The translations under genes and the position numbers were made by a program. This document shows, in pieces, positions 1-5,581 of a stretch of DNA of 7,247 bases. Source of the DNA: Anaerolineae bacterium (GTDB lineage: Bacteria; Chloroflexota; Anaerolineae; J102). How positions within the stretch are numbered: the stretch's first letter is position 1; the number at the start of each line of letters is the position of its first letter. The stretch is taken from the NCBI GenBank assembly GCA_027036755.1, contig JALWDV010000723.1, positions 1 to 7,247 of the forward strand, written 5' to 3'. The notes under the pieces are model-generated. The model was given only the letters and a program-made list of their open reading frames with translations, searched no databases and had not been told where the DNA came from.

Positions 1-197
1 ACCCCGCTCCTCCCCCGATACTCGCTGCGCTCGTGTTCGGGGGAGGGAGACGTCCATCTGCCAAACAGATTAGCAAACCAGCGGCTCCTCCCCCTGCAAG
101 GCGTCGGCCGAAGCGGGGGGAGGCCGGGAGGGGGGCTTGTCACCAGGCCAAATTTGAAGTTGCTGGATGTATTTGGAGGGAATTTGACATTGTCGAA
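1..197. repeat. GC-rich multi-hairpin intergenic element, left copy
   Basis: The segment downstream of the last permease gene holds no gene. CCTCCCCCGA (9-18) pairs perfectly with TCGGGGGAGG (37-46). A small stem, ATCTG (56-60) with CAGAT (66-70), follows. Then CCTCCCCCTGC (87-97) pairs with GCGGGGGGAGG (113-123) with one wobble. Positions 39-141 match 6970-7071 with two substitutions and one indel, in the same orientation, and weaker similarity runs on to about 158. The element may extend beyond the window's left edge. No T-tract follows the stems on the minus strand, so it is not an obvious intrinsic terminator for the operon. Confidence 0.85.
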
Positions 198-222
198 CTC
201 AATACTGACCTACTGAATACTG
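198..222. repeat. Short 7-nt-type repeat tract (CAGTATT units)
   Basis: Immediately after the second permease's stop codon, the minus strand reads CAGTATT, CAGTAGG, T, CAGTATT, GAG: three near-copies of a heptamer with one extra base. It is one of several short-period tracts in the gaps of this window. Confidence 0.55.
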
Positions 223-223
223 C

Positions 224-1294
224 CTACTTCTCCACGCCCGTGATGACCACGCCCTGGATAAACCAGCGCTGGGCCAGGAAGAAGATGAGCACGGGCAGGA
301 TCAGGGCCATCATGGCCGCGGCCTGGATGAGGGGCGGGCGAGAGCCCCAGATGCCGTTGAAGAAGGAGAGGCCCACCGCGATGGGCTGCAGCTCCGGCTT
401 GGTGGAGAGGTAGATCAGGGGGCCGAAGTAGTCGTTCCAGGCCCACACCAGGTGGAAGAGGGCCACCGCAATGATGACGGGCCAGGACATGGGCAGGATG
501 ATGGACCAGAGGATGCGCAGCGGCCCCGCGCCGTCGATGCGGGCGGCGTCATCCAGATCAAAGGGGATGGTGAGGAAGTATTGACGCAGCAGAAAAACGT
601 TGTACGCGTTGGAAAAGAAGTGTGGAACCAGCAACGGCAGCCAGGTGCCCACCCATCCGATCTTCACAAAAAAGGTGTAGAGGGGCACGATGGTGACCGC
701 TCCAGGCAAAAAGATGGTGGAGATGAGCACGATGAAGAGCACATCCCGACCGGGGAACCGGAACCGGGCAAAACCATACGCCACCAACACCGAGGAGATC
801 AGCGTGCCGATGATGCCGATCAACGCGATCATAAGCGTGTTGAAGAAAAGCCGCGGGAAGTCGATCTTCTCCCAGGCTTCGGTGTAGTTGCTCCAGGTGG
901 GCGCCCAGTGCCACACCCGATCCAGCTTGCGCCAGGAGCCTTCCCATTCGATGGGCTCTGCATCCGGATGCTTGGGATCGATGAAAAGACTCTTCTTGCG
1001 CCCTTTCTTGAGGAGCGCCAGGTGTTTGGTGGAGCCGTCGGGCATGGGCACCTTGTACACATCCAGCTCCTTGCCCTTATATTCGAATGATTGGGGCTCC
1101 GCGGGCCAGGCGGGCGAATTCAGCGCGCTCATCTGCGATTGCGTGCTGAGGGAGATAAAGATCATCTGCAGGAAGGGAGCCAGGAATCCGGCCAGGATGA
1201 GGGTCGTCAACAGGGTGATGATGAGCGCCCGAACGGCGAAGCTCCAGTTGATCCGCTTGTTCTTGTTTGCACTGATAATCGAATTGCCAGCCAT
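224..1294 (-). CDS. CUT1 sugar ABC transporter permease (MalG/LacG-type) with enlarged extracytoplasmic loop
   Basis: This is the second membrane subunit of a binding-protein-dependent sugar importer, 356 residues long. Hydrophobic segments lie at about 22-48, 150-174, 185-210, 218-238, 269-290 and 322-342. The cytoplasmic EAA loop that docks the ATPase is visible at 248-268 (DDAARIDGAG, ending ILP), and the C-terminus (QGVVITGVEK) resembles the usual end of MalG-type subunits. It is longer than the roughly 280 residues usual for the family because about 75 residues (roughly 55-130) sit between the first membrane segment and the conserved NYTEAW stretch (136-141). This insert is polar, with Gly/Lys/Asp turns and several Trp, and should face outside. 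The start is supported by AAGGAG at 1303-1308, 8 nt upstream. The gene follows the other permease after 12 nt. The family call is firm; the sugar is unknown. Confidence 0.95.
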   Translation of the reverse strand: MAGNSIISANKNKRINWSFAVRALIITLLTTLILAGFLAPFLQMIFISLSTQSQMSALNSPAWPAEPQSFEYKGKELDVYKVPMPDGSTKHLALLKKGRKKSLFIDPKHPDAEPIEWEGSWRKLDRVWHWAPTWSNYTEAWEKIDFPRLFFNTLMIALIGIIGTLISSVLVAYGFARFRFPGRDVLFIVLISTIFLPGAVTIVPLYTFFVKIGWVGTWLPLLVPHFFSNAYNVFLLRQYFLTIPFDLDDAARIDGAGPLRILWSIILPMSWPVIIAVALFHLVWAWNDYFGPLIYLSTKPELQPIAVGLSFFNGIWGSRPPLIQAAAMMALILPVLIFFLAQRWFIQGVVITGVEK

Positions 1295-1302
1295 GGTTAA
1301 CT

Positions 1303-1308
1303 CTCCTT
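1303..1308 (-). promoter_or_regulatory. Ribosome-binding site of the second permease, overlapping the first permease's stop codon
   Basis: AAGGAG on the minus strand lies 8 nt before the ATG at 1294 and overlaps the TAA stop (1309-1307) of the preceding permease gene. The arrangement suggests translational coupling, so the two subunits would be made in matched amounts. The coupling is inferred from spacing only. Confidence 0.8.
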
Positions 1309-2272
1309 ACGAACGGGCCTCTGCCGCGTAGTAAACCCAGTACTTGGCGGACCAGAAGAGCGCCAGGGTGACGATCATGATGATCACAAAGAGGAACCAA
1401 CCCATGGTTGCGCCGTAAGCCATGTTCTGGAAGGTGAAAAAGGTCTTGTAAAGATACAGGTTGTAGAACATGGTGGAGCCGCCCGGAGCGCCCGTGCCGC
1501 CGTTCAACACCAGGGGCACGGTGAAGTACTGGAACAGGCCCACCACCGTCAGCAACAGGTTGTAGAAAATCACCGGCGAGATCAAGGGGATGGTCACGTT
1601 CCACAGGGAGCGCCACCAGCCCGCGCCGTCGATCTTCGCGGCCTCGTACAATTCGGTGGGAACGCCCTGCAATGCAGCCAGGTTGATGAGCATGGCGTTG
1701 CCGATGCCCCATAATCCCAAAATCACCAGGCCCGGGTACACCCATCGCGTGTCGTTCAGCCAGTTGGGCGGATTAGCGACGCCAATGGCCCGCAGCGCCT
1801 CGTTGATCCAGCCAGTGCTGGGGTTCAGCATCGCTCCCCAGATGAAGATGGCGGCCACGAAGGGAATGACGAAGGGAAAGTAGAACAGCGTTCGGAAGAT
1901 GGCCTTGCCGTAGAGATAAGCCGAATTCATCAGCAGCGCCAGGGCCAGGGGCAAAATCATGCCCACGGGCAGGGCGATAATGCCGAACTTCACCGTGACC
2001 ATCAGCGAATGCCAGATCTGGCGGTCTCGCAGGAGCAGGGCGTAGTTCTGCAAACCAACGAAGTTGGTCACATCGCTATCCAGTCTCAGGTCGGTGACGC
2101 TGAAGATGAGGGAAGCGATCATGGGAATGAAGGTAAAAACCAGAAAACCGATGATCCAGGGAGAGATGAAAAGATACCCGTACATGGCTTCTCGGCGGGC
2201 GTTTTTGCTCATGCCTCGAAAGCCGAATTTCTTTTCGACTTTTGCCGTGCGCAAGGTGTCAAGCGCGTCCAT
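1307..2272 (-). CDS. CUT1 sugar ABC transporter permease (MalF/UgpA-type)
   Basis: This is the first membrane subunit of the importer, 321 residues long, a normal length for UgpA-like members. A short basic cytoplasmic N-terminus (1-30) is followed by hydrophobic segments at about 31-57, 92-116, 128-148, 179-200, 231-255 and 288-312. The EAA loop is clear at 210-230 (E210-A-A-K-I-D-G-A-G, ending near I228-P229), the contact site for the nucleotide-binding subunit. The start is supported by AGGAG at 2281-2285, 8 nt upstream of ATG. The gene is separated from the binding-protein gene by 404 bp rich in inverted repeats, but no strong promoter was seen there, so it is probably read through from upstream. 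It would pair with the permease at 1294-224. No ATPase gene follows, as in many CUT1 operons served by a shared MsmX-like ATPase. Confidence 0.95.
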   Translation of the reverse strand: MDALDTLRTAKVEKKFGFRGMSKNARREAMYGYLFISPWIIGFLVFTFIPMIASLIFSVTDLRLDSDVTNFVGLQNYALLLRDRQIWHSLMVTVKFGIIALPVGMILPLALALLMNSAYLYGKAIFRTLFYFPFVIPFVAAIFIWGAMLNPSTGWINEALRAIGVANPPNWLNDTRWVYPGLVILGLWGIGNAMLINLAALQGVPTELYEAAKIDGAGWWRSLWNVTIPLISPVIFYNLLLTVVGLFQYFTVPLVLNGGTGAPGGSTMFYNLYLYKTFFTFQNMAYGATMGWFLFVIIMIVTLALFWSAKYWVYYAAEARS

Positions 2273-2280
2273 AAACTAAA

Positions 2281-2285
2281 CTCCT
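2281..2285 (-). promoter_or_regulatory. Ribosome-binding site of the first permease gene
   Basis: AGGAG on the minus strand lies 8 nt before the ATG at 2272. It sits 12 nt downstream, in the transcript, of an imperfect inverted repeat (2298-2359) that could form a hairpin in the leader. Whether that hairpin affects translation is unknown. Confidence 0.75.
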
Positions 2286-2297
2286 GGGGCGAAAAGA

Positions 2298-2360
2298 GAT
2301 TGAGGATTGATGATTGAGGATCAGAACGACATCTCACCCCCAATCATCAGCCTTCAATCC
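2298..2360. repeat. Inverted pair of 7-nt-period tracts (GATTGAG/GATTGAT units)
   Basis: The left arm reads GATTGAG, GATTGAT, GATTGAG, GATCAG at 2298-2324 with an exact 7-nt step. The facing arm at 2341-2360 reads CAATCAT, CAGCCTT, CAATCC. The core of the hairpin is TGATGATTG (2308-2316) paired with CAATCATCA (2341-2349). An outer block, GATTGAGG (2298-2305) against CCTTCAATC (2351-2359), pairs with one bulge. It lies in the leader of the first permease gene. Confidence 0.75.
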
Positions 2361-2371
2361 ACCGAAGCAGC

Positions 2372-2413
2372 CGCCAAGGATTCTTTGCTTCTTTTTCCCT
2401 TTGCGTCTTGGCG
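2372..2413. repeat. Short inverted repeat enclosing a pyrimidine-rich 8-nt-period tract
   Basis: CGCCAAG (2372-2378) faces CTTGGCG (2407-2413), a perfect 7-bp stem. The loop between them reads roughly as steps of 8 nt (CTTTGCTT, CTTTTTCC, CTTTGCGT). It is another low-complexity intergenic block in the 404-bp gap. No function is evident. Confidence 0.5.
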
Positions 2414-2505
2414 AGAGATCGATTTTCAATGCAGGCGACACGAGCAACGGCTCGCCGATACCGATGAAAATGACTCGCGGCCAAGGCGGCGCGGGGAGCC
2501 AATCA

Positions 2506-2562
2506 CGTAATGCGTGATTCGTGATGCGTGACGACCTCACGCATTACGCATTACGCATCACG
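2506..2562. repeat. Long imperfect palindrome built of 7-nt units (CGTAATG/CGTGATG type)
   Basis: The left arm 2506-2531 is CGTAATG, CGTGATT, CGTGATG, CGTGA. The right arm 2537-2562 is its near reverse complement, with 22 of 26 positions matching and a 5-nt loop (CGACC). Both arms have a clean 7-nt step. The element lies in the gap between the binding-protein and first permease genes and would form a long hairpin in the operon transcript. It looks like a dispersed intergenic repeat rather than a gene-specific control site. Confidence 0.8.
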
Positions 2563-2631
2563 CCCGTTGCAGCCTCGCCCGACGTTGGCTTTGCCAATCT
2601 TCAGCAACCAGCGATCATCCTATTTTCAAAG

Positions 2632-2661
2632 CAGAGCCGGAGGCGTGAACCCCCGGCTCTG
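2632..2661 (-). terminator. GC-rich hairpin just after the binding-protein gene (partial terminator or mRNA 3' stabiliser)
   Basis: CAGAGCCGG (2632-2640) and CCGGCTCTG (2653-2661) form a perfect 9-bp stem with a 12-nt loop, beginning 15 nt after the TAG stop of the binding-protein gene. On the minus strand the stem is followed by CTTTGAAAAT, not a real T-tract, so a full intrinsic terminator is unlikely. Hairpins in this position in sugar-transport operons (the malE-malF gap is the classic example) protect the upstream message and keep binding protein in excess over permease. That role is inferred here. Confidence 0.55.
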
Positions 2662-2676
2662 TTCGATGCAATGCAA

Positions 2677-5511
2677 CTATTGCGCCTTGTCGAAAATGAC
2701 CTGGAGGTCTTCCTTGAGTTTCTCGATTTCCTTGTCCAGGTCCAGGCCCGATTCGGTCTGCATCAGGCTGCCGAAGGCGCCAACCCGATCCCAGGCCTCG
2801 TTCCAGTTGGGCATCCACCCCTCGGCGCTGGGGTTGTCGGGATAAGCCAGGCCCGCCTTCATAATGTCCCAGTTCTCCACCCACGGATACTGCTCGGCCT
2901 TGGACTGGAAGAAAGCGTCCTGCCACTGGGGCAGCGCAGGCATGGCGCCGTACACAGTCAGCAGCTTGGGCGCGGCGTCCTCGTTGGTCAGCAGGTAGGT
3001 CAGCACCTCGAAAGCCTCGTCAGGATGCTGGGTGCCCTTCCAGATGCGGAAGGTGTCCGCATCCACGCGGCCATGAACCTCGCCGTTGTATGCGGGCAGG
3101 GCGGCCAGGTCCCAGCTCTCGCCCGCATCGGTGATGCAGCAGGTGTACCACATGTGGGTGATGGCCATGGCGACCTTGCCGCTGTTGAAGGCGTTGCCCG
3201 CACCGAATTCGGGGCTGGAGACCACGGGGTCGCTGGGGATGAACTTGTCCTTCCAGATGCCGTCATAGACCCAATGCCAGGCCGCATTGTAGGAATCAGG
3301 AATCTGCGCGGTCTTGCCGTCGTCAGCCACCAGGCTGCCAGCGCCGAAGAAAGCGCCCATGTGATTGGGATGCTGCCACTGGGGATAGTAGCCATACTGC
3401 ACCACGTTCTCAGGATCGAATTCCGCCATGGAAGCGTCGTTGCCGTTGGCGTCCACAGTCAGAATCTTGCCGATCTCGCGGATGACGTCCCAATTCCATT
3501 CCACTTCAGAGCCATCGGGCATGACGTATTTGTCGCCGTACTTCTGGGGCGGATAGTTCAGGCCCGCCTCGTCGAACATCTCTTTCTGATAGAACACGGC
3601 CGCGGGGAAGACCGCGAAGGGCAAACCCACCTGGCCTTCCTCGGTCTGATAGAACTTGACCAGCTCCTCGTTGAAGATGGAGGTGTCGAAGCCGCTCTTC
3701 TCGATGAGCGGAGCCAGGTCGAGCCACTGGCCGTAGAAGGCGTTGGAGCCGCCGATGCCCACGGGCCCGATGATGTCGGGGCCGTTGCCCGAGGCGATCT
3801 CGGTGGAGAGGGTGTCGCGAGAGCTGTCGTAGGGCACGACCTCAAGCACCAGCTCGATGTTGTCGTGAGTCTTGTTGAACTGCTCCACCACCTGCTGCTG
3901 CACTTCCTGCTGCTCGGGATCGGTGCCAGTGCCCAGACCCACGAACCAGCGAATCTGCACCTTCTCGCCGGAGGCGGACTCAGAGGAGGACTCCTCTTCC
4001 TTCTTGGCCGCGGCCTTGGATTCGTCGCTGGCCTTGTCGAAGATGACCTGGAGGTCTTCCTTGAGTTTCTCGATTTCCTTGTCCAGGTCCAGGCCCGATT
4101 CGGTCTGCATCAGGCTGCCAAATGCGCCAATCCGATCCCAGGCCTCGTTCCAGTTGGGCATGTAGCCCTCGGCGCTGGGGTTGTCGGGATAAGCCAGGCC
4201 CGCCTTCATGATGTCCCAGTTCTCCACCCAGGGATACTGCTCGGCCTTGGACTGGAAGAAAGCGTCCTGCCACTGGGGCAGCGCAGGCATGGCGCCGTAC
4301 ACAGTCAGCAGCTTGGGCGCGGCGTCCTCGTTGGTCAGCAGGTAGGTCAGCACCTCGAAAGCCTCGTCAGGATGCTGGGTGCCCTTCCAGATGCGGAAGG
4401 TGTCCGCATCCACGCGGCCATGAACCTCGCCGTTGTATGCGGGCAGGGCGGCCAGGTCCCAGCTCTCGCCCGCATCGGTGATGCAGCAGGTGTACCACAT
4501 GTGGGTGATGGCCATGGCGACCTTGCCGCTGTTGAAGGCGTTGCCCGCACCGAATTCGGGGCTGGAGACCACGGGGTCGCTGGGGATGAACTTGTCCTTC
4601 CAGATGCCGTCATAGACCCAATGCCAGGCCGCATTGTAGGAATCAGGAATCTGCGCGGTCTTGCCGTCGTCAGCCACCAGGCTGCCAGCGCCGAAGAAAG
4701 CGCCCATGTGATTGGGATGCTGCCACTGGGGATAGTAGCCATACTGCACCACGTTCTCAGGATCGAATTCCGCCATGGAAGCGTCGTTGCCGTTGGCGTC
4801 CACAGTCAGAATCTTGCCGATCTCGCGGATGACGTCCCAATTCCATTCCACTTCAGAGCCATCGGGCATGACGTATTTGTCGCCGTACTTCTGGGGCGGA
4901 TAGTTCAGGCCCGCCTCGTCGAACATCTCTTTCTGATAGAACACGGCCGCGGGGAAGACCGCGAAGGGCAAACCCACCTGGCCTTCCTCGGTCTGATAGA
5001 ACTTGACCAGCTCCTCGTTGAAGATGGAGGTGTCGAAGCCGCTCTTCTCGATGAGCGGAGCCAGGTCGAGCCACTGGCCGTAGAAGGCGTTGGAGCCGCC
5101 GATGCCCACGGGCCCGATGATGTCGGGGCCGTTGCCCGAGGCGATCTCGGTGGAGAGGGTGTCGCGAGAGCTGTCGTAGGGCACGACCTCGAGCACCAGC
5201 TCGATGTTGTCGTGGGTCTTGTTGAACTGATCCACGACTTGCTGCTGCACTTCCTGCTGCTCGGGATCGGTGCCGGTGCCCAGACCCACGAACCAGCGAA
5301 TCTGCACCTTCTCGCCAGAGGCGGTCTGTTCAGCCGCAGGCGCTTCGGTGGCCTTGGGAGCTTCAGTGGCCTTGGGGGCCTCGGTGGCCGCCGGGGCTTC
5401 AGTCGCGGCCGCGGGAGCCTTGGGGGCCTCTTCCTTCTTTCCACCGCAGGCTGCCAGCGCCAAAACCAGCGTCAGCAACAGGGCGAAGACGATGAAACGA
5501 CGTTTCTTCAT
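2677..5511 (-). CDS. Tandem two-domain sugar-binding lipoprotein (fused duplicate of a CUT1 substrate-binding protein)
   Basis: This is the extracellular substrate-capture component of the ABC importer, 944 residues. The start ATG at 5511 is chosen because AAGGAG (5521-5526) lies 9 nt upstream and a lipoprotein signal begins there (MKKRR, hydrophobic core 6-18, lipobox LAAC with C22). An ATEAP-rich tether (about 29-62) leads to domain 1 (about 63-494), a charged linker SDESKAAAKKEEESSSE (495-511), and domain 2 (about 512-944). The domains are offset by exactly 449 residues and differ by eye at only three residues: D/E in QVV(D/E)QF, Y/W in G(Y/W)MPN and I/V in WDR(I/V)GAFG. Each domain alone has the usual length of a family 1 extracellular solute-binding protein (UgpB/MalE-like), so this is a double-length fusion. 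Domain 2 has no lipobox. Each domain carries a Cys-Cys pair (342-343 and 791-792). The sugar cannot be told from the sequence. Confidence 0.93.
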   Translation of the reverse strand: MKKRRFIVFALLLTLVLALAACGGKKEEAPKAPAAATEAPAATEAPKATEAPKATEAPAAEQTASGEKVQIRWFVGLGTGTDPEQQEVQQQVVDQFNKTHDNIELVLEVVPYDSSRDTLSTEIASGNGPDIIGPVGIGGSNAFYGQWLDLAPLIEKSGFDTSIFNEELVKFYQTEEGQVGLPFAVFPAAVFYQKEMFDEAGLNYPPQKYGDKYVMPDGSEVEWNWDVIREIGKILTVDANGNDASMAEFDPENVVQYGYYPQWQHPNHMGAFFGAGSLVADDGKTAQIPDSYNAAWHWVYDGIWKDKFIPSDPVVSSPEFGAGNAFNSGKVAMAITHMWYTCCITDAGESWDLAALPAYNGEVHGRVDADTFRIWKGTQHPDEAFEVLTYLLTNEDAAPKLLTVYGAMPALPQWQDAFFQSKAEQYPWVENWDIMKAGLAYPDNPSAEGYMPNWNEAWDRIGAFGSLMQTESGLDLDKEIEKLKEDLQVIFDKASDESKAAAKKEEESSSESASGEKVQIRWFVGLGTGTDPEQQEVQQQVVEQFNKTHDNIELVLEVVPYDSSRDTLSTEIASGNGPDIIGPVGIGGSNAFYGQWLDLAPLIEKSGFDTSIFNEELVKFYQTEEGQVGLPFAVFPAAVFYQKEMFDEAGLNYPPQKYGDKYVMPDGSEVEWNWDVIREIGKILTVDANGNDASMAEFDPENVVQYGYYPQWQHPNHMGAFFGAGSLVADDGKTAQIPDSYNAAWHWVYDGIWKDKFIPSDPVVSSPEFGAGNAFNSGKVAMAITHMWYTCCITDAGESWDLAALPAYNGEVHGRVDADTFRIWKGTQHPDEAFEVLTYLLTNEDAAPKLLTVYGAMPALPQWQDAFFQSKAEQYPWVENWDIMKAGLAYPDNPSAEGWMPNWNEAWDRVGAFGSLMQTESGLDLDKEIEKLKEDLQVIFDKAQ
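2684..3977 (-). repeat. Direct repeat copy encoding the C-terminal binding domain
   Basis: This 1294-bp segment matches 4031-5324 at an offset of exactly 1347 bp, with no indels. By eye I count about 16 differences: nine between 2695 and 2884 and seven between 3844 and 3970. The 959 bp in between (2885-3843) appear identical to 4232-5190. Confidence 0.93.
4031..5324 (-). repeat. Direct repeat copy encoding the N-terminal binding domain
   Basis: This is the partner of 2684-3977, in the same orientation and reading frame. The 53 bp between the copies (3978-4030) encode most of the interdomain linker and contain a small palindrome, AGAGGAG (3982-3988) facing CTCCTCT (3991-3997). Confidence 0.93.
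5338..5406 (-). repeat. 18-bp-period minisatellite encoding ATEAP tether units
   Basis: Residues 36-58 of the lipoprotein contain ATEAP four times with a 6-residue step (36-40, 42-46, 48-52, 54-58), encoded by degenerate 18-bp units. It forms a flexible spacer between the lipidated Cys22 and domain 1. Such Ala/Thr/Pro/Glu tethers are common in Chloroflexota binding proteins. Unit number may vary between strains. Confidence 0.8.
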
Positions 5512-5520
5512 GTTCTTCTT

Positions 5521-5526
5521 CTCCTT
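5521..5526 (-). promoter_or_regulatory. Ribosome-binding site that fixes the lipoprotein start
   Basis: AAGGAG on the minus strand lies 9 nt upstream of ATG 5511. The reading frame stays open to 5655, but those 48 extra codons overlap the end of the regulator gene and precede the signal peptide, so 5511 is the true start. Confidence 0.88.
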
Positions 5527-5581
5527 GGAGAGAGGTTGAATGGGAGGAAAATGAACGATAGGTGTGAGGTGATTGGTGAAA

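Noticed and set aside
113..137. Possible G-quadruplex in the G-rich end of the hairpin element
   Set aside because: Only three runs of three or more G are clearly separable in this stretch, so a standard four-run three-tier motif is not met. The C-rich partner arm makes hairpin formation the simpler reading.
33..413. Plus-strand 126-codon open frame at the left edge
   Set aside because: Its first part is a translation of the hairpin repeat and the rest is antisense to the second permease.
452..1090. Plus-strand open frame opposite the second permease
   Set aside because: Its translation is low-complexity and charged (Gly/Asp/His/Arg rich) with no domain, and the opposite strand encodes a clear permease.
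2415..2430. Possible LacI-type operator around ATCGAT in the 404-bp gap
   Set aside because: Symmetry does not extend usefully beyond the central six bases, and it does not match the palindromes at the regulator promoter.
5512..5581. A separate promoter or operator directly before the binding-protein gene
   Set aside because: No LacI-type palindrome is present. The only -10-like hexamer (CATAAT, at the end of the regulator gene) lacks a matching -35 at proper spacing, so read-through from the regulator promoter is the simpler view.
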